Shown: positions 1-5,381, numbered from the stretch's first letter. The stretch: 6,648 nt of DNA from an uncultured Lachnospiraceae bacterium (GCA_910585075.1 CAJUED010000095.1:1-6648), one strand, 5' to 3'. Notes: generated by a model from the letters alone, not told the origin. Numbers and translations: made by a program.

Positions 1-4
1 CCCA

Positions 5-44
5 GGTGGCTCTCAAGCGGGAAACTGGTGGCTCCCAAGAGGGA
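5..44. repeat. Two imperfect direct repeats of an 18-bp unit, 22-bp period
   Basis: The 18-base unit GGTGGCTCTCAAGCGGGA (5-22) recurs as GGTGGCTCCCAAGAGGGA (27-44). The copies differ at two positions and are separated by 4 bases. They lie just beyond the stop of the leftmost gene and reach the window edge, so the array may have more copies outside. All three plus frames are open over the repeat for a short distance, so a short coding tail cannot be excluded. No function is evident. Confidence 0.6.
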
Positions 45-68
45 TAATATTCATTTGTGCGGGATGCC

Positions 69-929
69 CTAGATCCATGAGACCTGCAGGGTATTGCCCG
101 TGATCTTTCCTTTCAGTTCGTCTTCAGCCAGAAGCAGTACCAGTTCCTCCCAGTAGCTTTTTGCAGGGAAGGAGTCAAGGGTGCCCTTCAGCGTTTCCTT
201 TTTCTGCCTGGTGACGACAATATCGCCGTTTTCCTTGATGGTGAGTTTTGTATGGCCGTTGGCGTTTAAGTCGGTGATCTGTGATTCCAGCACTTTCTGG
301 CCGACAAGCTCATACCATACCCTTACATCCACCACGGAAGGTTCCGGGGGCGTTTCTTCTGCCGTATCCGGTCCGCCTGCGGAAGGCTCTGCAAAGCTGC
401 CGATCGTCATGGGTTCCACATGGATGCGCCCGAAGCGGTCAAAGGAGATGTCCGCATGGGTATAGGCGTCCATGTTCTCCACCAGGATGCGAGTTGTCCC
501 GCCTGCCAGGATGTCCTGCAGGGAGGGTGTGTCCTTCCACTGCCAGACGGACTGGGGGTAGGCGGATTTCAGCTTCTCCGTGATCCGCAGAGAGATATGG
601 AGCAGCATGGTATCCGTTTCCCTGCTGTCAGGGACAGGTTTTGCGGGGGAGGCCGGTTCTGTTTCAGGTTCCGGTACTGCCTCTGCCGGTTTTTCCGCAG
701 CTGCCTTTGCCGTCTGGCGTGCCTGCTTTAAGGAGGCAGAAAGGGCGCTGCATTTCTTTGCCAGTTTCCCTGACTTCCGGAACAGGAATATTCCGGCAGT
801 TACGGCGATCCAGAGGATGAGGGCAAGGGCCATCAGTTTCTGGGAGCTTTCCTTCTGGAAAAAGACGGCCAGAAGGAGCAGGGAGATGATCAGGATTTTC
901 ATGCTTTTGGTAAATACTGTTTTTCTCAT
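69..929 (-). CDS. Two-span membrane protein with large soluble C-terminal domain, function unknown
   Basis: This 286-residue protein starts with a basic segment, then two hydrophobic helices at about residues 11-24 and 31-50, predicting an N-terminal membrane anchor. A basic, Ala/Lys-rich stretch (about 52-75) leads into a Pro/Glu/Ala-rich linker (about 76-100). The remaining ~185 residues are soluble and mixed alpha/beta in character, with a second low-complexity acidic Pro-rich break near 180-195. I recognise no catalytic motif and no family. The start at 929 is preceded by AAAGGA about 13 nt upstream, a rather long spacing; Met10 is an alternative. The gene lies directly behind a strong terminator after ssb and no clear promoter is seen in the gap, so it may depend on read-through. 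The context suggests an accessory protein of a conjugative element. The reading frame is convincing; the role is unknown. Confidence 0.8.
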   Translation of the reverse strand: MRKTVFTKSMKILIISLLLLAVFFQKESSQKLMALALILWIAVTAGIFLFRKSGKLAKKCSALSASLKQARQTAKAAAEKPAEAVPEPETEPASPAKPVPDSRETDTMLLHISLRITEKLKSAYPQSVWQWKDTPSLQDILAGGTTRILVENMDAYTHADISFDRFGRIHVEPMTIGSFAEPSAGGPDTAEETPPEPSVVDVRVWYELVGQKVLESQITDLNANGHTKLTIKENGDIVVTRQKKETLKGTLDSFPAKSYWEELVLLLAEDELKGKITGNTLQVSWI

Positions 930-954
930 TCGGTTTTCTCAGTCCTTTCTTTGC

Positions 955-1011
955 TAAAATAAAAAAAGAGGAATCACATCCGGGGATTATTTTCCCTGGT
1001 GCAATTCCTCT
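955..1011 (-). terminator. Intrinsic terminator downstream of ssb
   Basis: Read on the minus strand, AGAGGAAT (1011-1004) pairs with ATTCCTCT (974-967). The stem extends inward through wobble pairs, with an inner GGG/CCC stem. It is followed at once by a run of seven T and then ATTTT. It starts about 25 nt after the ssb stop codon. This is a textbook rho-independent terminator for the ssb transcript. Confidence 0.88.
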
Positions 1012-1036
1012 TGTACCGCCAGCTGTGCCAAAGGCA

Positions 1037-1468
1037 TCAGCCAAACGGCAGTCCATTCTCTCCGCAGTCTTCCGCGTTCATGAAACCGTCATCTGCGCCG
1101 GCAGGTGTGGGTGCGCCGCTGTCTGTGTTGGTATTGCTGCCTTCCGTGCGTTTCCCTGACGGGACATAGTTCCAGTCGTACACGGTGATCTTGGGGATCA
1201 TGCCCTTAGAGCCGTCTGACTTGCGCGTAAATTCCACAAGGTCAAGGTCGCCCGTGATAAAGAGCAGGCTGCCCTTTCTGACTCCGGCTTTGCTGATCCG
1301 TTCAGTAGCTTTCCCAAACAGGACGCACTGGTAGAAGTTGGGGTGTTCCTGTTCCCCGAAGCCTTTGTTGACTGCCACGTTGAACTGGATGTAATCGGTT
1401 CCGTTGGCGCTGGTCTGGATTTCAAGGTCTGCTGTGACCCTGCCCATGAGTGAGATTTGTGTAAACAT
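1037..1468 (-). CDS. ssb: Single-stranded DNA-binding protein
   Basis: This 143-residue protein has the N-terminal OB-fold of bacterial SSB at about residues 1-105: the opening S-L-M-G-R-V-T-A-D-L-E, the F-N-V-A-V-N strand near 29-34, and F-Y-Q-C-V-L-F-G-K-A-T-E-R near 45-57. SSB coats single-stranded DNA during replication, repair and conjugative transfer. A disordered Gly/Ser/Thr/Asn-rich tail (106-135) ends in an acidic tip closing in L-P-F-G. Canonical tips end in acidic residues plus I-P-F, so the extra terminal Gly is unusual. The start at 1468 has AAAGGAG about 9 nt upstream. A near-consensus promoter (1641-1669) and a hairpin terminator (1513-1562) lie in its leader, suggesting attenuation. 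An SSB beside a sigma factor and small membrane proteins fits an element-encoded copy rather than the chromosomal ssb, which usually sits between rpsF and rpsR. Confidence 0.95.
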   Translation of the reverse strand: MFTQISLMGRVTADLEIQTSANGTDYIQFNVAVNKGFGEQEHPNFYQCVLFGKATERISKAGVRKGSLLFITGDLDLVEFTRKSDGSKGMIPKITVYDWNYVPSGKRTEGSNTNTDSGAPTPAGADDGFMNAEDCGENGLPFG

Positions 1469-1512
1469 AGTTTCATTCTCCTTTCCTGATGAAAAAAATT
1501 TTTGGTTGCATC

Positions 1513-1562
1513 AAAAAAAGTGCCAAAAAACTGCCACTTAACGGCATGGTTTTTCTGACACT
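1513..1562 (-). terminator. Terminator hairpin inside the ssb leader (putative attenuator)
   Basis: On the minus strand the arm at 1562-1543 (AGTGTCA, a bulged G, AAAAAC, two unpaired bases, TGCC) pairs with the arm at 1535-1519 (GGCA, GTTTTTT, GGCACT). The loop is 7 nt, and the right arm is followed by a T run. The stem is about 17 bp with one bulge and one small asymmetry. It sits between the promoter at 1641-1669 and the ssb start, so ssb transcripts must pass through it. It either attenuates ssb or ends a short RNA of about 120 nt. Confidence 0.75.
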
Positions 1563-1566
1563 CATT

Positions 1567-1599
1567 TCAATCATAAACAGCGTGTGCATCTATGCGCAT
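1567..1599 (-). CDS. Possible 10-residue leader peptide of ssb
   Basis: A short frame within the ssb leader encodes MRIDAHAVYD and stops 5 nt before the terminator hairpin begins. The only upstream purine cluster is GGGAT, about 5 nt before the ATG, which is a weak ribosome binding site. Its place between the promoter and the hairpin is where a regulatory leader peptide would be expected. Nothing else supports translation, so this is tentative. Confidence 0.22.
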   Translation of the reverse strand: MRIDAHAVYD

Positions 1600-1640
1600 G
1601 GCATATCCCGATGGGAGGCACAAAAATCAATTACAGGAAC

Positions 1641-1669
1641 ATCTTAGCACAATATATGGATAATGTCAA
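1641..1669 (-). promoter_or_regulatory. Sigma-A promoter for the ssb leader transcript
   Basis: On the minus strand a perfect -35 TTGACA (1669-1664) is followed by a 17-nt spacer and the -10 TAAGAT (1646-1641), which has an extended TG one base upstream. The predicted start is near 1634, giving a leader of about 165 nt before the ssb ATG. It begins just after the stop codon of the 59-residue protein gene. Confidence 0.85.
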
Positions 1670-1693
1670 ATGGTTAGGCACAAGATATTGATT

Positions 1694-1873
1694 TTATTCT
1701 CTGATAAACGCTGCTTTTTCTTTTTCGGTCAATTCTATTACTTTAACACCTTTTTCTTTTGCATACTCCATCAGCCCGCGTAAGTCCAGCTTGACTTTCG
1801 GACATTGGCTTAACAGGATTGGTTCAGGCATTTTTGCAAGGCTTTCTTTATATCTCCTCATCTGTCCATTCAT
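1694..1873 (-). CDS. Small protein (59 aa) overlapping the GNAT-like gene, function unknown
   Basis: I place the start at 1873, giving 59 residues beginning MNGQMRRYKE, because GGAGG lies 9 nt upstream of that ATG; an ATG at 1879 is too close to the site. The gene overlaps the 3' end of the upstream acetyltransferase-like gene by 26 nt, which points to translational coupling. The product is charged and mostly helical, with a P-K-V-K-L-D-L-R-G-L block (about residues 25-34) and a C-terminal stretch rich in Lys and Glu. It has no membrane segment or cysteine pair of a zinc finger. From memory, similar small proteins accompany similar GNAT-like proteins in Firmicutes, but I cannot name a family. 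It could be a partner or an antitoxin of its neighbour; no ribbon-helix-helix fold is obvious. Confidence 0.75.
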   Translation of the reverse strand: MNGQMRRYKESLAKMPEPILLSQCPKVKLDLRGLMEYAKEKGVKVIELTEKEKAAFIRE

Positions 1874-2393
1874 AATCATACACCTCCATAATTTCTTTTG
1901 CAGCCTGCTCACCGATTGCAAACTGGTATGGGTGCAGGATGGCAATTACTTCCCCATGAAATGTCTTGACATAATGTTCTAATAATTCCTTATCGGCGGC
2001 GAATCCATACATATAGCCGTCATATCCAAAACTTACAGATTTTTGGGCGGCGATTGCAAACAGATGACCTCCGATACCCAGGTATCTTACGTTATCGGTG
2101 ATCTGTTTATTATTGTCAGGGCTGGCACACATCCAACTGATATACAATGCCTGCATGTCATCATTGCGGGCTACGGCAACCAGGCCCTGAATATCTACAG
2201 ATCCTTCTACCACCAGGGCATAAATTTCATTTTCATCCGCAAGGGATTCCCAGTTTGTGTACCATCCATTCTTTTTATTGTATTTTTTAAGGAATGATTT
2301 TCTCTTTATACGGATTACCTCCGTCTGGACAAGTTCTCCTGTCCGTGCATCTTTTAGACAGGGGGTAAATTCATCTATTAAGACGTTGATCAT
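1848..2393 (-). CDS. GNAT-like acetyltransferase family protein
   Basis: This 181-residue protein carries a GNAT motif A-like signature: R103-Y-L-G-I-G-G-H-L-F fits the (R/Q)xxGx(G/A) acetyl-CoA pyrophosphate loop. It is preceded by a beta-strand-like A-L-Y-I-S-W-M-C (82-89) and followed by a helix and a G-F-A-A block (130-133) consistent with the later GNAT strands. The substrate is unknown: protein, aminoacyl-tRNA or small molecule. The start at 2393 is set by AAAGAGGTG about 5 nt upstream. The gene overlaps a 59-residue downstream gene by 26 nt. The pair is visibly more AT-rich than the flanking element genes and looks like cargo. Overlapping GNAT and small-protein pairs occur among type II toxin-antitoxin systems, but there the antitoxin usually precedes the toxin and is a ribbon-helix-helix protein, unlike here. 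An ordinary acetyltransferase with an accessory protein is equally possible. Confidence 0.72.
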   Translation of the reverse strand: MINVLIDEFTPCLKDARTGELVQTEVIRIKRKSFLKKYNKKNGWYTNWESLADENEIYALVVEGSVDIQGLVAVARNDDMQALYISWMCASPDNNKQITDNVRYLGIGGHLFAIAAQKSVSFGYDGYMYGFAADKELLEHYVKTFHGEVIAILHPYQFAIGEQAAKEIMEVYDYEWTDEEI

Positions 2394-2414
2394 ATTGGCA
2401 CCTCTTTTCTTTTC

Positions 2415-2423
2415 ATTTTACCA
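2415..2423 (-). promoter_or_regulatory. Possible extended -10 element for the GNAT-like gene
   Basis: The minus strand reads TGGTAAAAT, an extended -10 element, about 22 nt before the ATG at 2393. No good -35 hexamer is found at 16-18 nt. The 5' leader would be short, about 15 nt, but would include the ribosome binding site. Confidence 0.35.
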
Positions 2424-2511
2424 CATAATGCAGCATTTATCTATGTGAACACGAAAAAGATTTTATGTAAAGCACGCATTGCTTATGAAATCAGTCCTGC
2501 TTGCGGTAGGG

Positions 2512-2571
2512 GAGGAATGTTTTCGGATAGTACATTTATTGCATGCTTCGATGGGTAGGCAACATTTCCTC
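2512..2571. repeat. Inverted repeat in the HEPN to GNAT intergenic region
   Basis: GAGGAATGTT (2512-2521) and AACATTTCCTC (2561-2571) form a 10-bp stem with one bulged base around a loop of about 39 nt. It fills the middle of the 207-bp gap between the HEPN-like stop and the GNAT-like start. There is no T run, so it is a poor terminator. A 29-codon plus-strand frame (2485-2574) crosses it without a ribosome binding site. Confidence 0.4.
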
Positions 2572-2600
2572 TGATAAGTAGGTTATACTGCCCGTTAACA

Positions 2601-3020
2601 TTATCTATATTTTTTCATAATTAGCAAACGCATTTCTTCGGTCTTCCTAAATAAGTCATATGTCCTATATTCGTCATAATGCAGTTTCTTAGCAACTTTT
2701 TGAAACGCTTTCTCTCGCTCATAATCATTTTCAATATAGATAAAATCTAAGTAACACTGATGGCACCAATAATTTCTTATTTCCCTGATTTCATCTATTG
2801 TGTTGTATTCTTCTTCAGAGAATTCAGGCATATCATCACTATTGTCGAGTTTTTCAAGTTCTCTTGCTATCTTGCCCAAGTTCATCTTCTCAACGGACTT
2901 TAAATTGTTGTTAAAATTTCCTTTGCACATTGCTGCATATATCGTCTTCAAATTATTTTCTACACATTGGACTTGTTGAATTAGTTCGCTATGTATAAGC
3001 TTAAACTGATTTCTATCCAT
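2601..3020 (-). CDS. HEPN-like domain protein, putative RNase or toxin
   Basis: This 139-residue, almost all-helical, charged protein carries R82-N-Y-W-C-H87, an RX4-6H motif with the N directly after the R. That motif is the ribonuclease signature of HEPN domains, found in toxin, abortive infection and CRISPR effectors. It sits after E-I-R-E-I in the position expected for the third HEPN helix. Usual HEPN proteins are about 110-150 residues, so the length fits. No membrane segment is seen. The start at 3020 has AAGGGA 8 nt upstream. The gene has its own near-consensus promoter (3089-3117) and is AT-rich compared with the flanking operons, so it looks like an acquired cargo gene. No MNT nucleotidyltransferase partner is adjacent, and the next genes are a GNAT-like pair. 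HEPN assignment is by motif and length only; a non-catalytic HEPN relative is possible. Confidence 0.68.
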   Translation of the reverse strand: MDRNQFKLIHSELIQQVQCVENNLKTIYAAMCKGNFNNNLKSVEKMNLGKIARELEKLDNSDDMPEFSEEEYNTIDEIREIRNYWCHQCYLDFIYIENDYEREKAFQKVAKKLHYDEYRTYDLFRKTEEMRLLIMKKYR

Positions 3021-3088
3021 ATAACCATTCCCTTTTGCTACTTTTCTTCATATGTGTATGCTTCTGCAAACCTCGATTTGCTTTTCTG

Positions 3089-3117
3089 ATTATATCACAG
3101 CCATTGCTTTGTTTCAA
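3089..3117 (-). promoter_or_regulatory. Sigma-A promoter for the HEPN-like gene
   Basis: On the minus strand the -35 is TTGAAA (3117-3112), the spacer exactly 17 nt, and the -10 a perfect TATAAT (3094-3089) with an extended TG. The predicted start near 3082 gives a leader of about 62 nt. The promoter lies just after the end of the central operon, making the HEPN-like gene an independent unit. Confidence 0.87.
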
Positions 3118-3132
3118 TTTTACCCACAGGAT

Positions 3133-3573
3133 TTATTTCATATCCTCTACACCCAGCAGATTGTCCGTCAACAGGGCTTTCTTAAGAAGCGGGTTCCTGC
3201 CGGGGGAGATGCCGTCAGAGTCCCTGAAATAAAAGCGGTAGGAGAGTCCGGTGCGGATCTTATGGTCTTTACCTATCACAAGGCGGTGTTCGTTCCCTTC
3301 CGCGTCTGCAAGGCAGATGTCCTGGGTTCCGACAAGCAGGTTCATGCGGACATCTGTGCAGGTGCCCTCCAGTACGATGTAGGTCTTTTTCTTTACCAGA
3401 AGAAAGAAAAGGATGCCCTTCCCGCAGGAGAACAGAAAAAGTAAGATGCTCAGTGTAAAAAAGGGCATATCGCCTTCCCGCAGGAAGAAAACAAGCCCGA
3501 TAAGGAAGCAGCCGCCCCCGGCCACAAAGGTCAGGAGCAGCCGCCGGAATAACGGTTTTGGTATAGGTTCCAT
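3133..3573 (-). CDS. Two-span membrane protein with C-terminal soluble domain, function unknown
   Basis: I choose the ATG at 3573 (146 residues) because AAGGAGG lies 5 nt upstream and the longer frame would run back through the preceding gene. Two hydrophobic helices span about residues 11-32 and 37-60, separated by a short charged loop, so both termini probably face the cytoplasm. Residues about 65-146 form a soluble, beta-strand-rich part with alternating hydrophobic residues (Y-I-V-L-E-G-T-C-T-D-V; H-R-L-V-I-G; Y-R-F-Y-F-R). It is the last gene of the zinc-ribbon, sigma and 225-residue operon, 10 nt behind its neighbour. I recognise no family. A membrane-anchored regulator or transfer accessory protein is conceivable but not shown. 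Confidence 0.78.
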   Translation of the reverse strand: MEPIPKPLFRRLLLTFVAGGGCFLIGLVFFLREGDMPFFTLSILLFLFSCGKGILFFLLVKKKTYIVLEGTCTDVRMNLLVGTQDICLADAEGNEHRLVIGKDHKIRTGLSYRFYFRDSDGISPGRNPLLKKALLTDNLLGVEDMK

Positions 3574-3583
3574 GAATGCCTCC

Positions 3584-4261
3584 TTATAAAATCTGGAAAG
3601 TGACCTGCTGTTTGAGGTAAAGGTTGGCAACAGCAGTAAGTACAGGGAACCTGGTTTCGGAAACGCGGCAGTCCGTGACGATGCTTTCACAGTCCACATC
3701 TCCTTCCCGGTACAGGCAGTCCATCAGGTCATTGCTGTCTTTTACGCGGGTCTTCCCATTTTCCGTACACTGGATCACTTCCGCAGTGGACAGCATTTCG
3801 TGCCGCAGCAGTGCCAGGACCTGCTTTTCCATCGGTTCCAACTTCTCGGCATGGAATACCGCCAGGGCTTTCCGGAAGGGGAGCCTGCGGCCAAAGAGGA
3901 GCTTTAAGAAGGAAACCGTCTTTACAGCAATGCTGTTCGGTGCGGGCTGGAGGTACAGGTGCCCTAAAAGGTCATACAGGGCATCCACGCCGGTACAGTC
4001 CTTGCCGGAAGCCACCAGCCTGCGCATGATGAGGCGGTTTAAGTAATGGTCAAAGTCCAGTTCCCCAAGGATGTGCAGTTCCCGTTCCTTTTCATAGAAT
4101 TCCGCCCTGAGTTCCTGGTAGGTCAGTATCCGGAAGGCAAGGCTGGACCATAAGAGCAGTTCATGGGCGTCCAGTGCGCAGTCCCGCCCGCCTGCAGTGA
4201 CAAGGGGAAGCCCCTTTTCGGTCAAACGGTAGTTCCCTATGGCAGTATAAAGTGTCAGCAT
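3584..4261 (-). CDS. Unknown 225-aa protein, possibly with winged-helix-like segments
   Basis: The start at 4261 is supported by AAGGAGG 8 nt upstream, and it follows the sigma factor stop by 22 nt. The protein is cytoplasmic by composition, with no membrane segment or signal peptide. It is mostly helical. An N-terminal half (about 32-86: H-E-L-L-L-W-S-S-L-A-F ... R-R-L-V-A-S-G) reads like a helix-turn-helix with a wing, and a second segment near 143-170 (E-K-Q-V-L-A-L-L-R-H-E-M-L-S-T-A-E-V) could be another. This similarity is my impression, not a family match. Six Cys residues are scattered and do not form an obvious metal site. Its place between a sigma factor and a membrane protein suggests a regulatory or partner role. 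I do not recognise it. Confidence 0.72.
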   Translation of the reverse strand: MLTLYTAIGNYRLTEKGLPLVTAGGRDCALDAHELLLWSSLAFRILTYQELRAEFYEKERELHILGELDFDHYLNRLIMRRLVASGKDCTGVDALYDLLGHLYLQPAPNSIAVKTVSFLKLLFGRRLPFRKALAVFHAEKLEPMEKQVLALLRHEMLSTAEVIQCTENGKTRVKDSNDLMDCLYREGDVDCESIVTDCRVSETRFPVLTAVANLYLKQQVTFQIL

Positions 4262-4283
4262 ATCGTAATCCTCCTTTTTCTCA

Positions 4284-4841
4284 TCAGGCTGTCAGCCTTT
4301 CTTCCCGCAGCAGTTTTGTGGCCCTGGAGATCCATGCCGCCACATGGTTTGGTGCGACGCCGTACCGGGCGGCAATCTCCACGCCAGAATGTCCGCGGCA
4401 TTTCAGTGCCAGTGCCTCTATTCCCTTCCTTGTGGTGCCGGAGCAGCGTTCTTTCGCCTGGGAGAGCAGGAGGAACGTGTCCGCATCCGAGATGCCGTGG
4501 AAACTGTCATCCGGCAGGGTGTCCGCATAGGTCAGCCCGGAGCCGGATGGCTGGGGCGTGTCCATGTATTCCAGTGGCTTCTGTATCCTTGCAACCTTCC
4601 TGCAGTGGGAGATGAGGCGGTTTTTGATGACCACGGATGCAAAGGTGGGGAAGGAGGCACCGCCTTCCGCCCGGTATTTCTGTGCCGCGTGGCAGAGCGC
4701 CTCGCAGCCGGTCTGGTAGAGGTCATCGTACCCGAACCCCTGTATGGACTCATTCAGGGATATGGTGCCCAGTACGGTGTCCCTCACAAGGTAGAGGTAT
4801 TGTTCCGCCAGTTCCCGTTCTTTCCTGTTCATTGCTGCCAT
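4284..4841 (-). CDS. Sigma-70 family RNA polymerase sigma factor
   Basis: This 185-residue protein has a sigma region 2-like segment at about 15-82: Y-D-D-L-Y-Q-T-G-C-E-A-L at 38-49 matches the (E/D)DLxQ(E/V)GxxAL core-binding consensus, and F-P-T-F-A-S-V-V-I-K-N-R-L-I follows at 64-77. Region 4 lies at about 138-181, with a helix-turn-helix (G-V-E-I-A-A-R-Y-G-V-A-P-N-H-V-A-A-W-I-S-R-A). Region 1.1 is absent and region 3 is a short linker, as in stand-alone alternative sigma factors. It would direct RNA polymerase to a subset of promoters, possibly those of the element. The start at 4841 has AAGGTG about 5 nt upstream; Met4 is possible but spaced worse. It lies between the zinc-ribbon gene (48 nt gap) and the 225-residue gene (22 nt gap). 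No anti-sigma factor is recognisable, although the membrane protein two genes on could be tested. Confidence 0.87.
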   Translation of the reverse strand: MAAMNRKERELAEQYLYLVRDTVLGTISLNESIQGFGYDDLYQTGCEALCHAAQKYRAEGGASFPTFASVVIKNRLISHCRKVARIQKPLEYMDTPQPSGSGLTYADTLPDDSFHGISDADTFLLLSQAKERCSGTTRKGIEALALKCRGHSGVEIAARYGVAPNHVAAWISRATKLLREERLTA

Positions 4842-4889
4842 GGTATCACCTTCTTTCTTATCTCCGGCCCTGCAATGTTTCCTGCCGTC

Positions 4890-5312
4890 TTAGCAGGCAA
4901 TTTTCACATGGTTGTTCTCAAGCACCCTCCTGCATTCGGCTTTCAGGCAGTCGCAGCGGTAATCGGAAAATTGCCCGATGTGTGCCTGGGAGCTGGGGAG
5001 GGCGAAGATGTCCTGCATCCAGCGGTATGCCTCCTTGCGGGAGAGTATGCCGTTTTTCCAGATGGCGTCAAACATCCGGTGCGTTTCGATCCGTTTGTGC
5101 CGCAGGTCGCCGTTTGCCAGCATTCCCTTGGGCTGCATGGTCCCCACATGGACACCCACATAGGCGTCGCATTCCGGGTAGCCGGTGCAGACATAAAGGT
5201 ATTCATCCAGTGCCTTTTCCTTATATACATAAGATGCCTTCCTGAGTATGGCACTGCGTCCGCAGTAGGGGCATTTGATCCTTGCCGGTGTGTTTCTGGT
5301 TTTCTGTTTCAT
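4890..5312 (-). CDS. Zinc-ribbon protein of the DUF3268 type
   Basis: I start at the ATG at 5312 (140 residues) because a near-perfect AAAGGAGGTG lies about 7 nt upstream; the longer frame upstream has no such site. A four-Cys zinc ribbon is visible: C14-P-Y-C17 and C42-x5-C48 within V-C-T-G-Y-P-E-C-D-A-Y-V-G-V-H. Then come L-A-N-G-D-L-R near 65-71, S-R-K-E-A-Y-R-W near 91-98 and H-I-G-Q-F at 111-115. This order matches what I know of DUF3268 proteins, which are common on Firmicute mobile elements and have no established function. The C-terminal end carries three further Cys (120, 122, 127) plus a final Cys. It is the first gene of the central operon. The fold suggests a nucleic acid-binding role, as an inference. 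Confidence 0.85.
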   Translation of the reverse strand: MKQKTRNTPARIKCPYCGRSAILRKASYVYKEKALDEYLYVCTGYPECDAYVGVHVGTMQPKGMLANGDLRHKRIETHRMFDAIWKNGILSRKEAYRWMQDIFALPSSQAHIGQFSDYRCDCLKAECRRVLENNHVKIAC

Positions 5313-5329
5313 TCGTATACACCTCCTTT

Positions 5330-5346
5330 GCCCGCCCACGGCGGGC
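5330..5346. other. GC-rich hairpin just upstream of the zinc-ribbon ribosome binding site
   Basis: GCCCGCC and GGCGGGC form a perfect 7-bp stem with a CAC loop, ending 3 nt before the AAAGGAGG site on the minus strand. There is no T run, so it is not a terminator. It may stabilise the mRNA 5' end or modulate translation. Confidence 0.45.
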
Positions 5347-5358
5347 CTCAATTCAGTA

Positions 5359-5381
5359 TTTGAAAGTGCCCTTCTTTCAAA
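5359..5381. repeat. 8-bp inverted repeat upstream of the central operon, candidate operator
   Basis: TTTGAAAG (5359-5366) and CTTTCAAA (5374-5381) are perfect reverse complements separated by 7 bp, giving about 1.5 helical turns between half-site centres. This lies 47-69 bp upstream of the zinc-ribbon ATG, a position suitable for a dimeric repressor. No convincing -35/-10 pair was found in this gap. Confidence 0.45.

Noticed and set aside
664..1056. 130-codon minus-strand frame across the ssb terminator
   Set aside because: It crosses the strong terminator at 955-1011 and overlaps the 286-residue gene out of frame.
1472..1564. 30-codon frame starting MSVRKTMPLSG in the ssb leader
   Set aside because: It is open and hydrophobic, but no ribosome binding site precedes it and it is read out of the terminator hairpin and the poly-T stretches, which explain the composition.
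3052..3444. 130-codon plus-strand frame
   Set aside because: Antisense to the 146-residue membrane protein and the HEPN promoter; no supporting signals.
3624..4046. 140-codon plus-strand frame
   Set aside because: Shadow of the 225-residue gene; biased Ser/Arg composition and no start signal.
5330..5346. GC-rich hairpin as a terminator
   Set aside because: No T run follows on either strand, and on the minus strand it directly precedes a ribosome binding site.
4344..5363. 339-codon open frame on the plus strand
   Set aside because: It lies antisense to the sigma factor and zinc-ribbon genes, both with recognisable motifs and ribosome binding sites. It has no ribosome binding site and is a shadow of GC-rich third codon positions.
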